In this document: positions 1-8,598 of the stretch, piece by piece
How positions within the stretch are numbered: the first letter of the stretch is position 1
Layout: every line of letters starts with the position of its first letter
Origin: Micromonospora foliorum
Lineage (GTDB): Bacteria; Actinomycetota; Actinomycetes; Mycobacteriales; Micromonosporaceae
Assembly (NCBI RefSeq): GCF_022229015.1
Contig: NZ_JAKKFF010000091.1
Span: 1 to 41,109 of the forward strand
Length of the DNA: 41,109 nt
Direction of reading: 5' to 3'
Program-made: the position numbers and the translations under genes
The notes under the pieces: model-generated
Seen by the model: only the letters and a program-made list of their open reading frames with translations
What the model was told of the DNA's origin: nothing
The model's database searches: none

Positions 1-2
1 GT

Positions 3-254
3 ACCCGTGCCTGTAGTTCATACGTGTACACTTCCACCCTACTGGCGCCCCGGTCGATCGAGTTCCTGCGCGCCGCCGCGGCCACCGATCACCACCCTGA
101 CCGCACCCTTTGCTCTGCACCCGCCGAGGCGACACCCGCCGAGGCGACACCCGCCGAGGCGACACCCGCCGAGGCGACACCCGCCAGGGCGACACCCGCC
201 AGGGCGACACCCGCCAGGGCGACACCCGCCGAAGAGGCCCCGGTGCATATGTAG
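3..254 (+). CDS. 3' end of a probable upstream gene (partial, unidentified)
   Basis: A frame open from the left edge runs to a TAG at 252-254. Its first 35 or so codons read like real protein (SSYVYTSTLLAPRSIEFLRA) with mostly G or C in third position. It then enters the 15-bp tandem repeat and becomes a run of ATPAE/ATPAR pentapeptides ending EEAPVHM. I infer the C-terminus of a gene that begins outside the window and has a low-complexity tail, possibly another member of the ebo locus that follows. The family is not recognisable from this fragment. Other frames through the repeat are also open, which is expected of a repeat without stops, so the call is uncertain. Confidence 0.35.
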   Translation, partial: TRACSSYVYTSTLLAPRSIEFLRAAAATDHHPDRTLCSAPAEATPAEATPAEATPAEATPARATPARATPARATPAEEAPVHM

Positions 255-271
255 GTGCAGAGCAAAGGGTG
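104..271. repeat. Perfect 18-bp inverted repeat flanking the tandem repeat
   Basis: The left arm at 104-121 (CACCCTTTGCTCTGCACC) is the exact reverse complement of the right arm at 254-271. The arms enclose the tandem repeat, and the right arm ends 36 bp before the eboA start. As RNA this would be a long stem with a repetitive GC-rich loop. It could act as a terminator or attenuator for the upstream gene, or be a small mobile palindromic element. The sequence shows only the symmetry; the role is inference. Confidence 0.8.
121..230. repeat. 15-bp tandem repeat, about 7.3 copies
   Basis: Four identical units CCGCCGAGGCGACAC (121-180) are followed by three units of the variant CCGCCAGGGCGACAC (181-225) and a partial unit (226-230). 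Because the period is a multiple of three, every frame encodes a pentapeptide repeat. The two-block structure suggests stepwise slippage amplification. Copy number probably varies between strains. Confidence 0.95.
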
Positions 272-307
272 GTGGGGTGCCTGGAGCAGCAAGAGGGAGG
301 AGACGGC

Positions 308-916
308 ATGACACCGGATTCACTACGGGCCGCGCTGGGAGGCGTACCCGATCCCGATTGGCTGGACACGGCGCTGCGCCGCGTCACCAGCGAGCCCACC
401 GCGATCACCCGGCTCTTCCCCGCCGTCGGCCGACGCTGCGGTCGGGCCGCGCTGCCCGACGCCCCCGGCTGGACCGCCGACGACGCGGCCCGGGTGCTGC
501 TGCTCACCAGCCTGCCCGGTGATCACGCGGCGTACGCCGAGCGCCTCTACCAGCACGGTGACGCGGCCGAACGACGAGCCGTGCTGCGCGCCCTGCCGCT
601 GCTGCCGATCGGCGCCGACGCGGTGGCGTTGCTGCACGACGCGATCCGGACCAACGACACCCGGCTGGTCGCCGCCGCGCTCGGCCCGTACGCCCGGCAC
701 CTCGACCCGGCCGCCTGGCGGCAGGCGGTGCTCAAGTGCGTGTTCAGCGGCGTCCCCCTGGCCGCCGTGGCCGACCTGGACACCCGGGCGGACGGCGAGC
801 TGGCCGAGATGCTGGCCGCGCTGGCCGCCGAACGGCACGCCGCCGGCCGGGAGCTGCCCGCCGACGCCACCGACCTGCTCGACCGGCTCACCGCCGCACT
901 GCCCCGGGAGGCGTGA
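308..916 (+). CDS. eboA: EboA domain protein
   Basis: A 202-residue protein matching the EboA family, the first gene of the ebo (eustigmatophyte/bacterial) operon. Recognisable family segments are RTNDTRLVAAALGPYA around residues 115-130, WRQAVLKCVFSGVPL around 136-152, and AERHAAGRELP near 178. The biochemical role of EboA is unknown. In cyanobacteria the locus has been tied to moving the scytonemin monomer into the periplasm. I chose the ATG at 308 because GGAGGAGA lies just upstream; the open frame continues further up through the repeat, but nothing there looks like EboA. It is the first gene of a five-gene run with start/stop overlaps. No signal peptide or membrane segment is visible, so it should be cytoplasmic. 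Confidence 0.88.
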   Translation: MTPDSLRAALGGVPDPDWLDTALRRVTSEPTAITRLFPAVGRRCGRAALPDAPGWTADDAARVLLLTSLPGDHAAYAERLYQHGDAAERRAVLRALPLLPIGADAVALLHDAIRTNDTRLVAAALGPYARHLDPAAWRQAVLKCVFSGVPLAAVADLDTRADGELAEMLAALAAERHAAGRELPADATDLLDRLTAALPREA

Positions 917-1774
917 ATGCGCATCTTCGACCCCCACATCCACATGACCTCACGCACCACCGACGACTACGAACGGATGGCCGCCGCCGGCGTACGCGCG
1001 GTGGTGGAGCCGGCGTTCTGGCTGGGTCAGCCGCGCACCAGCGCCGCCTCGTTCACCGACTACTTCGACTCGTTGATCGGCTGGGAGCCGTTTCGGGCCG
1101 GGCAGTTCGGGGTGCGCCACTTCGCCACCATCGCGCTGAACCCCAAGGAGGCCAACGACCCGCGCTGCCGCCCGGTCCTCGACCTGCTGCCCCGCTACCT
1201 GGACAAGGACGCGGTGGTGGCGGTGGGCGAGATCGGGTACGACTCTATGACGCCCGAGGAGGACGAGGCGTTCGCGGCGCAGCTCGCCCTCGCGGTGGCG
1301 TACGACCTGCCGGCGCTGGTGCACACCCCGCACCGGGACAAGGCACGCGGCTGCGAACGGACCCTCGCCGTGGTCGCCGAGTCCGGCATCGACGCGGGTC
1401 GGGTGGTGGTCGACCACCTCAACGAGGTGACCGTCAAGCTGGTCCGCGACAGCGGCTGCTGGCTGGGTTTCTCCATCTACCCGGACACCAAGATGACGCC
1501 GCAGCGGATGGTCGAGCTGCTGCGCGAGTACGGCACGGAACGGATGCTTGTCAACTCGGCAGCCGACTGGGGGCGCTCCGACCCGTTGCTGACCCGGGCC
1601 ACCGGTGAGGCGATGCTGTCGGCCGGCTTCAGCGACGACGACGTCGACACGGTGCTGTGGCGAAACCCGGTGGAGTTCTACGGGCAGTCGGGGCGGCTCG
1701 ACCTCAGCGACCTGGACGTCGCCGCCGCCGTCGACCCGCAGACCGGCAACTCGATCCTGCGCGGCGGCAGCTGA
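917..1774 (+). CDS. eboB: TatD-family metal-dependent hydrolase, EboB type
   Basis: A 285-residue TIM-barrel hydrolase of the TatD/amidohydrolase superfamily. Metal-ligand positions are visible: the HxH of DPHIHM near the N-terminus (residues 7 and 9), the Glu of VGEIGYD near 110, the His residues of LVHTPH near 136, VVDHLNE near 165, and the Asp of NSAADWG near 217. This set predicts a two-metal hydrolase, but the substrate of EboB enzymes is not known. The ATG follows directly after the eboA stop (TGAATG), so translation is probably coupled. Its position between eboA and eboE identifies it as the ebo hydrolase rather than a housekeeping TatD nuclease. Confidence 0.88.
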   Translation: MRIFDPHIHMTSRTTDDYERMAAAGVRAVVEPAFWLGQPRTSAASFTDYFDSLIGWEPFRAGQFGVRHFATIALNPKEANDPRCRPVLDLLPRYLDKDAVVAVGEIGYDSMTPEEDEAFAAQLALAVAYDLPALVHTPHRDKARGCERTLAVVAESGIDAGRVVVDHLNEVTVKLVRDSGCWLGFSIYPDTKMTPQRMVELLREYGTERMLVNSAADWGRSDPLLTRATGEAMLSAGFSDDDVDTVLWRNPVEFYGQSGRLDLSDLDVAAAVDPQTGNSILRGGS

Positions 1775-2973
1775 TGCGGCTGCGACATGCCGGCGGCGAG
1801 ACCGTCCACCTGGGCTACTGCACCAACGTGCACCCCGCCGAGGACCTCGCCGGCATCCTCGGTCAACTGGACACCTACGCGGTGCCGGTCCGCGAGGCGC
1901 TCGGCAGCGACCTGCTCGGGCTCGGCCTGTGGCTGGCCGCCCCGGTCGCCGCCGAGCTGGCCGCCAACCCGACGCTACGCCGCCGGTTGCGCACCGAACT
2001 CGACGCGCGCGGGTTGGAGGTGGTCACCCTCAACGGCTTCCCGTACGCGGCCTTCCAGGCGCCGGTGGTCAAGCAGGACGTGTACCACCCGGACTGGACC
2101 ACCGAGCAGCGCCTGACGTACACCCTGAACCTGGCCCGGGTGCTCGCCGACCTGCTGCCCGACGACGCCGCCCGGGGCTCGATCTCCACCCTGCCGCTGG
2201 CCTGGCGTCAACCGTGGGACACCGACCGGGCCGACGCGGCCCGACGCCGGCTGGACCAGCTCGCCGCCGGCCTGGCCACCGTGCAGCGGGACACCGGCCG
2301 CGAGGTGCGCATCGCCTTCGAGCCGGAGCCCGGCTGTGTGGTGGAGAGCACCGGTCAGGCGGCCACATTGCTGTCCGGGATGGACACCGAACGGCTGGGT
2401 GTCTGCCTCGACCTGGCCCACCTGGCCTGCGCCTGGGAGGAGCCGGCCGAGGCACTGCACCGACTGCGCACGGCCGGACTGCCGGTGGTGAAGGTGCAGG
2501 TCTCGGCCGCCGTCGAGGCCGCCGACCCGGAGGGCGGGGCCGAGGCGTTGCGCCGCTGGGTGGAACCACGCTTCCTGCACCAGACCCGGGGCGCCGGTTG
2601 CGCCGGCCTGGCCGACCCGGCCGACCCGGCGTACGCGGCCGACGACCTGGACGAGGCGCTGGACCGGGCGCTGCCCGGCCCGTGGCGGGTGCACTACCAC
2701 GTGCCGCTGCACGCCCCACCCGAGGAACCGCTCGGCTCGACCCTGCCGGTGCTGCGCGCGGCCCTGAGAGCGCTCTTCGACGGCTCGACCGCCGGCTGTG
2801 ACCACCTCGACGTCGAGACGTACACCTGGGGGGTGCTGCCGGCCGCACGACGGCCCGGCACCGACGCGGAGCTGGCCGCCGGCATCGCCGCTGAGCTGGC
2901 CTTCGCCCGGGACGAACTGGTCGGCCTCGGGCTGACCGCAGAGCGAACCGTGAGCATGGGGGTGACGCGATGA
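1774..2973 (+). CDS. eboE: EboE-like xylose-isomerase-type TIM barrel protein
   Basis: A 399-residue protein recognisable as metabolite traffic protein EboE by its start (HLGYCTNVHPAEDLAGIL) and by sugar-isomerase-like features further in: FEPEPGCVVEST near residue 189, CLDLAHLACAWEE near 211, and HYHVPLH near 309. The fold is related to AP endonuclease 2/xylose isomerase barrels, and Glu, Asp and His residues suitable for metal binding remain. The longer open frame starts at 1657, but the true start is the ATG at 1774. It shares its A with the TGA of the preceding gene and begins exactly where family similarity begins. Reaction and substrate are unknown; the overlap with both neighbours implies one co-translated unit. 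Confidence 0.88.
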   Translation: MRLRHAGGETVHLGYCTNVHPAEDLAGILGQLDTYAVPVREALGSDLLGLGLWLAAPVAAELAANPTLRRRLRTELDARGLEVVTLNGFPYAAFQAPVVKQDVYHPDWTTEQRLTYTLNLARVLADLLPDDAARGSISTLPLAWRQPWDTDRADAARRRLDQLAAGLATVQRDTGREVRIAFEPEPGCVVESTGQAATLLSGMDTERLGVCLDLAHLACAWEEPAEALHRLRTAGLPVVKVQVSAAVEAADPEGGAEALRRWVEPRFLHQTRGAGCAGLADPADPAYAADDLDEALDRALPGPWRVHYHVPLHAPPEEPLGSTLPVLRAALRALFDGSTAGCDHLDVETYTWGVLPAARRPGTDAELAAGIAAELAFARDELVGLGLTAERTVSMGVTR

Positions 2974-4385
2974 GCCGGCGACTGGTGGTCCTCGACGTGG
3001 TGGGGTTGACGCCCCGACTACTGGCGCACATGCCTCGACTGCGGGGGGTCGCCGACGGCGGCTTCCGGGCCGAACTGGGCACCGTGCTGCCCGCCGTGAC
3101 CTGCTCGGTGCAGTCCACCTTCCTCACCGGCGAGCCGCCCAGCGGGCACGGGATCGTCGGCAACGGGTGGTATTTCCGCGAGTTGGGCGAGGTGCTGCTG
3201 TGGCGGCAGCACAACGCGCTGGTCGGCGGGGACAAGCTCTGGCAGGCCGCCCGTCGGGCCGAGCCCGGCTACACCGTGGCCAACGTCTGCTGGTGGTACG
3301 CCATGGGCGCGGACGTCAACTGGACGGTGACGCCCCGCCCGGTCTACTACGCCGACGGGCGCAAGGAGCCGGACTGCTACACCGACCCACCGGAGCTGCA
3401 CGACGCGCTCACCGGGCGGCTGGGCACGTTCCCGCTCTTCACCTACTGGGGGCCGACGGCCGGGCTGCCGTCGTCGCGGTGGATCTGCCAGGCCGCCGAG
3501 CAGATCCTCGCCGACGTGTCACCCGATCTGACCCTGGTCTACGTCCCGCACCTGGACTACGACCTGCAACGCTTCGGTCCCTCGTCGGCGCAGGCCGCCG
3601 CGGCGGCAGCCGAGCTGGACGCGGTGCTCGGCCCGCTCCTGGACGCCGCCCGGGCGCGGGACGCCACAGTGGTGGTGCTGTCCGAGTACGGCATCACCGA
3701 CGTGTCCCGGCCGGTGGACGTCAACCGGTTGCTGCGCGCCGAGGGGCTGTTGCACGTGCACACCCAGGCGGGCATGGAGTACCTCGACCCGTGGACGTCG
3801 AAGGCGTTCGCGGTCGCCGACCACCAGATCGCGCACGTCTACGTCAAGGATCCGGCCGACGTGGCGGCGGTGGCGAAGCTCTGCGCCGGCCTGCCCGGGG
3901 TGGCCGAGGTGCTCGACGCCGAGGGCAAGGCCGCGCACGGGCTGGACCATCCGCGCGCCGGTGAGCTGGTGCTGGTGGCCGAGCCGGACGCCTGGTTCAC
4001 CTACTACTACTGGCTGGACGACGCCAACGCGCCGGACTTCGCCCGGCTCGTGGAGATTCACCGCAAGCCCGGTTACGACCCGGCGGAGCTGTTCTTCGAC
4101 CCGGCCAACCCCGGTGCCGCGAAGGCCCGCGCCGGGGTGGCCCTGGCCCGCAAGAAGCTCGGCATGCGCTACCTGATGAGCGCTGTCGGCCTGGACGCCG
4201 GCGCGCGGGCGGTGCGGGGCTCGCACGGGCGGCTGCCGGACGACCCGGCGGACGGCCCGGTGCTGCTCTGCTCCGATCCGAGCGCGGCCCGGGACAAGAT
4301 CGCGGCGACCGAGGTCAAGGCACTGCTGCTGGAGCTGGCCGGGCTGAGCCCCGGCGGTGCGGGCGGCTCGGGGGAGGGGGCATGA
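2970..4385 (+). CDS. eboF: Alkaline-phosphatase-superfamily phosphodiesterase, EboF type
   Basis: A 471-residue member of the type I phosphodiesterase/nucleotide pyrophosphatase group, the EboF component. Visible catalytic elements are the first metal Asp in VLDVVGLTP (residue 8), the nucleophile Thr region LPAVTCSVQSTFLTG (about 42-56), HLDYDLQRFG around 194, LSEYGI around 237, the AVADHQIAH motif near 286, and GSHGRLPDD near 419. No signal peptide is seen, so it appears cytoplasmic. It overlaps eboE by four bases (ATGA) and the next gene by four. Family members hydrolyse phosphodiester or pyrophosphate bonds; the natural substrate here is unknown. Confidence 0.85.
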   Translation: MSRRLVVLDVVGLTPRLLAHMPRLRGVADGGFRAELGTVLPAVTCSVQSTFLTGEPPSGHGIVGNGWYFRELGEVLLWRQHNALVGGDKLWQAARRAEPGYTVANVCWWYAMGADVNWTVTPRPVYYADGRKEPDCYTDPPELHDALTGRLGTFPLFTYWGPTAGLPSSRWICQAAEQILADVSPDLTLVYVPHLDYDLQRFGPSSAQAAAAAAELDAVLGPLLDAARARDATVVVLSEYGITDVSRPVDVNRLLRAEGLLHVHTQAGMEYLDPWTSKAFAVADHQIAHVYVKDPADVAAVAKLCAGLPGVAEVLDAEGKAAHGLDHPRAGELVLVAEPDAWFTYYYWLDDANAPDFARLVEIHRKPGYDPAELFFDPANPGAAKARAGVALARKKLGMRYLMSAVGLDAGARAVRGSHGRLPDDPADGPVLLCSDPSAARDKIAATEVKALLLELAGLSPGGAGGSGEGA

Positions 4386-5449
4386 CGGTCACCGTCGCGC
4401 CCACCGACGCCAGCGAGCTGCGGGCGCGCTTCGACGCGGAGCTGGCCGGGTTTCTCAGCCGGCAGGGCCCGGACTGGCCGGACGGAGCGCCGCGAGGCGT
4501 GTTCACCGCGCTGCAACGGTTCGTGCTGGCCGGTGGCAAGCGGTTGCGACCGCTCTTCTGCTACTGGGGCTGGCGCGGCGCGGGGGCGGCCGACGGCACC
4601 CCGATCGTGGTGGCCGCGGCGGCCCTGGAGCTGTTCCACGCGTTCGCACTGATCCACGACGACATCCTGGACGGCAGCGACCGCCGCCGGGGTGAGCCGT
4701 CGGTGCACCGGCTCTTCGCCGACCTGCACGCCCGCTCGTCGTGGCGTGGTGACCCCGAGGCGTACGGCCGCAACACCGCGCTGCTCTGCGGGGACCTCTG
4801 CGCGGCCTGGTCGGATCAGATGTTCCACGAGTGCGGGCTGAGCACCGAGCAGGTGCACCGGGGGTACGGCGTGTTCGCGCTGATGCGTACCGAGGTGATC
4901 GCGGGCGAGTACCTGGACCTGGTGTCGGGCGTGGGTGACGGCTCGGTGGCCAGCGCGCTCACCGTGATCCGGATGAAGGCTGCCCGCTACACGGTCACCC
5001 GGCCGTTGCAGATCGGCGCGGCCCTGGCCGGCGCGGGGCCGGAGCTGATCGCCGCGCTGGGCGAGTTCGGTGACCCGCTGGGTGACGCGTTCCAGCTCCG
5101 CGACGACGTCCTGGGCGTGTTCGGTGACCCGGCGGTCACCGGGAAGTCGGTCCTGGACGATCTGCGTGAGGGCAAGCCCACGGTGATGATGGCGCTGGCC
5201 CGCAGCGCCGCGGACCGGCCGCAGACCATCCGGCTGCGGGAGCTGTTCGGCAACCCGGCGTTGGACGCCGAGGGCGCGGCGGAGCTCCGCGACATCATCG
5301 AGGCGACCGGTGCGCGGGAGCGGATCGAGCAGATGATCCGGGTCCGCACCGAGGCCGCGCTCTCCGCCCTGCAGAGCGCCATGGTGGCCGACGAGGCCCG
5401 CGTGGCCCTCGTTGCGCTGGCCGGCCAGGCGATCGACCGACGCGCCTGA
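4382..5449 (+). CDS. Polyprenyl diphosphate synthase (geranylgeranyl-type)
   Basis: A 355-residue trans-isoprenyl diphosphate synthase. The GGKRLRP substrate motif is near residue 53, the first Asp-rich motif DDILDGSDRRRG near 98, and the second, QLRDDVLGVFGDP, near 238. The pattern matches actinobacterial farnesyl/geranylgeranyl diphosphate synthases, but chain length cannot be read reliably. It overlaps eboF by ATGA, so it belongs to the ebo operon. This suggests that the locus supplies a prenyl diphosphate, for example for the UbiA-like EboC prenyltransferase of canonical loci, which is not in this window. It is the last gene of the run; the next gene is 218 bp away. Confidence 0.92.
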   Translation: MTVTVAPTDASELRARFDAELAGFLSRQGPDWPDGAPRGVFTALQRFVLAGGKRLRPLFCYWGWRGAGAADGTPIVVAAAALELFHAFALIHDDILDGSDRRRGEPSVHRLFADLHARSSWRGDPEAYGRNTALLCGDLCAAWSDQMFHECGLSTEQVHRGYGVFALMRTEVIAGEYLDLVSGVGDGSVASALTVIRMKAARYTVTRPLQIGAALAGAGPELIAALGEFGDPLGDAFQLRDDVLGVFGDPAVTGKSVLDDLREGKPTVMMALARSAADRPQTIRLRELFGNPALDAEGAAELRDIIEATGARERIEQMIRVRTEAALSALQSAMVADEARVALVALAGQAIDRRA

Positions 5450-5667
5450 CCGGCGACTTTCGATCAAATCGACAAAAGTTGATGCTGAACCGCCGGAAGG
5501 TATGGACACATCGACACGTGCGACTTAGTGTCGTGACCAACACGACAATGTTTCGTCGAGGTGAACCGGCGGCGCGGTAACCCATCGACCCCCCACCACC
5601 GCTACGGCATCCGGCGCGACGGCGCGCGCCCGGCCTGGCAGTCACTCGTCAGGAAGGGACAGCACAG
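5450..5667 (+). promoter_or_regulatory. Intergenic region with possible promoter and inverted repeat
   Basis: This 218-bp gap between the ebo run and a secreted dehydrogenase is less GC-rich at its left end. A weak promoter candidate is TTGATG at 5479-5484 and TATGGA at 5501-5506 with a 16-bp spacer. Downstream, GTCGTG (5530-5535) and CACGAC (5541-5546) form an inverted repeat, a plausible operator for a sugar-responsive repressor. No terminator with a clear U-tract is seen. All of this is inference from motif shape. Confidence 0.25.
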
Positions 5668-8523
5668 ATGTCCATGAAGGACGCTCCCAGACAACGGTCC
5701 CGACGATGGTTCTCCGCCGGATCAGCGCTGCTGCTGGCGGTCGCCGCCGGCACTGTCACATTCGCCGCCGGGTCCGCCCCCGCCCAGGCGCACACCATCG
5801 TCGCCAGCGACTTCCAGCAGGTCGAGCTGGCCCGCGGTGTGACCGACATGGGTGAGCCGATGTCGTTGGCGGTGCTGCCGGACCGCTCGGTCCTGCACAC
5901 CGCCCGCAACGGCACCCTGCGCCGCACCGACGCCAACGGCACCACCTCCGTGGTCGGCACCCTGTCGGTCTACACGCACGACGAGGAGGGGTTGCAGGGC
6001 GTCGGGGTCGACCCGGGCTTCGCCAGCAACCGTTACATCTACCTCTACTACGCCCCGCCGCTCTCCACCCCCGGCGGTGACGCGCCGGCCACCGGCACCG
6101 ACTTCTCGGCCTGGAACGGGGTCAACCGGCTCTCCCGGTTCACCCTCAACTCGGACTACACGCTCAACCAGTCCAGCAAGGTCGACGTGCTCGACGTCCC
6201 GGCCAACCGGGGTCTGTGCTGCCACGTCGGTGGGGACATCGACTTCGACGCCGCCGGCAACCTCTACCTCTCCACCGGCGACGACACCAACCCGTTCGAG
6301 TCGTCCGGCTACTCGCCACTGGACGAGCGGACCAACCGCAACCCCGCGTACGACGCGCAGCGCAGCGCCGGCAACACCAACGACCTGCGCGGCAAGATCC
6401 TGCGGATCAAGGTGAACGCCAACGGCACGTACTCCATCCCGTCGGGCAACCTGTTCGCCCCCGGCACGGCCAGGACCCGGCCGGAGATCTACGCGATGGG
6501 GTTCCGCAACCCGTTCCGGATCAGCGTGGACAAGGCCACCGGTGTGGTCTACGTCGGTGACTACGGGCCGGACGCCGGCTCCACCAGCTCCACCCGCGGG
6601 CCGTCCGGCCAGGTGGAGTTCAACCGCGTCGCCGCCCCGGGCAACTACGGCTGGCCGTACTGCACCGGCACCAACACCACCACCGAGACGTACAACGAGT
6701 TCGACTTCGGGACCAATGCCAGCGGCGCCAAGTACAACTGCACCGGCGGGCCGACCAACAACTCGTTCCGCAACACCGGCCTGACCACCCTGCCGCCGGC
6801 CCAGCCGGCCTGGATCCGGTACGCCGGCGACGCCGGCACCCCGGCCGAGTTCGGCGGTGGCTCCGAGTCGCCGATGGGTGGCCCGGTCTACCGGTACAAC
6901 GCCTCGTCGACCTCCACCACCAAGTTCCCGCAGTCGTTCGACGGGCAGTTCTTCGCCACCGAGTTCGGCCGGGGCTGGATCAAGCCGATCCACGTCAACG
7001 CCGACGGCTCCCGGGGCACCATCGACACCTTCCCCTGGGTCGGCAAGCAGGTGATGGACTCGGCGTTCGGCCCGGACGGGGCGTACTACGTGCTCGACTA
7101 CGGCACCGGTTACTTCAACGGTGACGCCAACTCGGCGCTCTACCGCTTCGACTACGTCGGCGGCGGCAACCGGGCGCCCACCGCGAAGGCCAGCGCCAAC
7201 CGCACCTCTGGCGCTGCCCCGCTCGCGGTGACCTTCTCCTCGGCCGGCTCGTCCGACCCCGAGGGCGGCGCGTTGACCTACTCGTGGGCGTTCGGCGACG
7301 GGACCACCTCGACCGCTGCCAACCCGACGAAGACCTACAGCACCAACGGCACCTACACCGCCACGCTGACGGTGCGGGACCCGCAGGGCGCCACCGGCAG
7401 CAGCAGCGTGCAGATCAGCGTCGGCAACACCGCGCCCACGGTCACGATCAACAACCCGGGCAACGGTCAGCTGTTCAGCTTCGGGGACACGGTGCCCTAC
7501 AGCATCACGGTGACCGACCCGGAGGACGGCGCCATCGACTGCACGAAGGTCAAGATGACCTACGTGCTCGGGCACGACCAGCACGGGCACCAGATCACCT
7601 CGAAGACCGGTTGCTCTGGCTCGATCACCATCCCGGTCGACGGTGAGCACGACGACGCGGCGAACATCTTCGCGATCTTCGACGCCGAGTACACCGACGC
7701 CGGTGGGCTGACCACGCACACCCAGCACACGCTGCCGCCGCGGCACCGCCAGGCCGAGTTCTTCAGCACCTCGTCCGGGGTCAACGTGTTCAGCAAGACC
7801 CCGGCCGAGGGTGGCAAGACCGTCGGTGACATCAACAACGGCGACTGGATCGCGTTCCAGCCGTACCGGCTGGGCAACGTGACCTCGTTCAACGCCCGGG
7901 TCTCCTCGGCCGGTGCCGGTGGCACCCTCCAGGTCCGGGCCGGCTCGGCCACCGGCACGGTGCTCGGCTCGGCCACGGTCCCGGTGACCGGCGGCTGGGA
8001 AACCTTCACCACGGTCACCGGGACGATCACCAGCCCGCCGACCGGCACCACCACGCTCTACCTGACCTTCGCCGGGTCGGGCACCGGGGCGCTCTACGAC
8101 CTGGACGCCTTCACCTTCGTCACCGGGACGCCCCCGGCGGGTGGGGCCGGGCCGATCAAGGGCCTCGGTGGCAAGTGCCTGGACGTGCGCAACGCCGCCA
8201 CGGCCGACGGCACGCAGATCCAGATCTACACCTGCAACGGCAGTGCCGCGCAGACCTGGGCGGTCACCCCCAACTCCACCATCAAGTCGTTGGGCAAGTG
8301 CCTGGACGTGTCGGGTGGTGCCACCGCCGACGGCACCAAGATCCAACTCTGGACCTGCAACGGGACCGCCGCCCAGAACTGGGCCGCCCAGGCCGACGGC
8401 ACGCTCCGCAACACGGCCTCGGGCAAGTGCCTCGATGTCTCTGGCAACAGCTCCGCTGACAGCACGGTGGTCCACCTCTGGACCTGCACCGCCGCCGCCA
8501 ACCAAAAGTGGATCCTGCCCTGA
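5668..8523 (+). CDS. Secreted PQQ-type sugar dehydrogenase with PKD, CBM6 and ricin-lectin domains
   Basis: A 951-residue exported enzyme. Residues 1-41 form a signal peptide (basic start, hydrophobic core, cleavage near AQA/HT). Residues about 45-490 are a soluble-glucose-dehydrogenase-like beta-propeller with family motifs such as CCHVGGDIDFD, LYLSTGDDTNPF, LRGKILRI, and AMGFRNPFRI. Residues about 500-590 are a PKD domain (YSWAFGDGTTS). A beta-rich linker with HDQHGH follows to about 685, then CBM6 (about 690-822) and a ricin B-type lectin (about 828-951) with repeated GKCLDV and QxW motifs. It probably oxidises a sugar or glycoside outside the cell while bound to polysaccharide. RBS AGGAAGGG precedes the start. 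The gene downstream shares its C-terminal domains. Confidence 0.9.
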   Translation: MSMKDAPRQRSRRWFSAGSALLLAVAAGTVTFAAGSAPAQAHTIVASDFQQVELARGVTDMGEPMSLAVLPDRSVLHTARNGTLRRTDANGTTSVVGTLSVYTHDEEGLQGVGVDPGFASNRYIYLYYAPPLSTPGGDAPATGTDFSAWNGVNRLSRFTLNSDYTLNQSSKVDVLDVPANRGLCCHVGGDIDFDAAGNLYLSTGDDTNPFESSGYSPLDERTNRNPAYDAQRSAGNTNDLRGKILRIKVNANGTYSIPSGNLFAPGTARTRPEIYAMGFRNPFRISVDKATGVVYVGDYGPDAGSTSSTRGPSGQVEFNRVAAPGNYGWPYCTGTNTTTETYNEFDFGTNASGAKYNCTGGPTNNSFRNTGLTTLPPAQPAWIRYAGDAGTPAEFGGGSESPMGGPVYRYNASSTSTTKFPQSFDGQFFATEFGRGWIKPIHVNADGSRGTIDTFPWVGKQVMDSAFGPDGAYYVLDYGTGYFNGDANSALYRFDYVGGGNRAPTAKASANRTSGAAPLAVTFSSAGSSDPEGGALTYSWAFGDGTTSTAANPTKTYSTNGTYTATLTVRDPQGATGSSSVQISVGNTAPTVTINNPGNGQLFSFGDTVPYSITVTDPEDGAIDCTKVKMTYVLGHDQHGHQITSKTGCSGSITIPVDGEHDDAANIFAIFDAEYTDAGGLTTHTQHTLPPRHRQAEFFSTSSGVNVFSKTPAEGGKTVGDINNGDWIAFQPYRLGNVTSFNARVSSAGAGGTLQVRAGSATGTVLGSATVPVTGGWETFTTVTGTITSPPTGTTTLYLTFAGSGTGALYDLDAFTFVTGTPPAGGAGPIKGLGGKCLDVRNAATADGTQIQIYTCNGSAAQTWAVTPNSTIKSLGKCLDVSGGATADGTKIQLWTCNGTAAQNWAAQADGTLRNTASGKCLDVSGNSSADSTVVHLWTCTAAANQKWILP

Positions 8524-8530
8524 GCTGGCG

Positions 8531-8576
8531 GGAGGGGCCCTTCGACAACGCCTAGTGTGGTGCGAGGGGCCCCTCC
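8531..8576 (+). terminator. Stem-loop between the two secreted-enzyme genes
   Basis: GGAGGGGCCC (8531-8540) pairs perfectly with GGGCCCCTCC (8567-8576) around a 26-nt loop. The right arm also contains a self-complementary GAGGGGCCCCTC. There is no U-tract. It may be an intrinsic terminator, a processing site or an attenuator controlling the next gene, whose RBS starts 12 bp later. GGGGCCCC-type palindromes are, as I recall, common between genes in Micromonospora relatives, so it may also be a dispersed repeat. Confidence 0.5.
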
Positions 8577-8598
8577 TAACCGCAATTAGGAGAGCGAT

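Noticed and set aside
121..230. CRISPR array
   Set aside because: Units are directly adjacent 15-mers without spacers and no cas gene is present.
7..522. Several overlapping open frames through the first 500 bases, both strands
   Set aside because: The 15-bp repeat contains no stops in any frame, so long frames are expected; only the 3-254 tail has plausible coding sequence outside the repeat.
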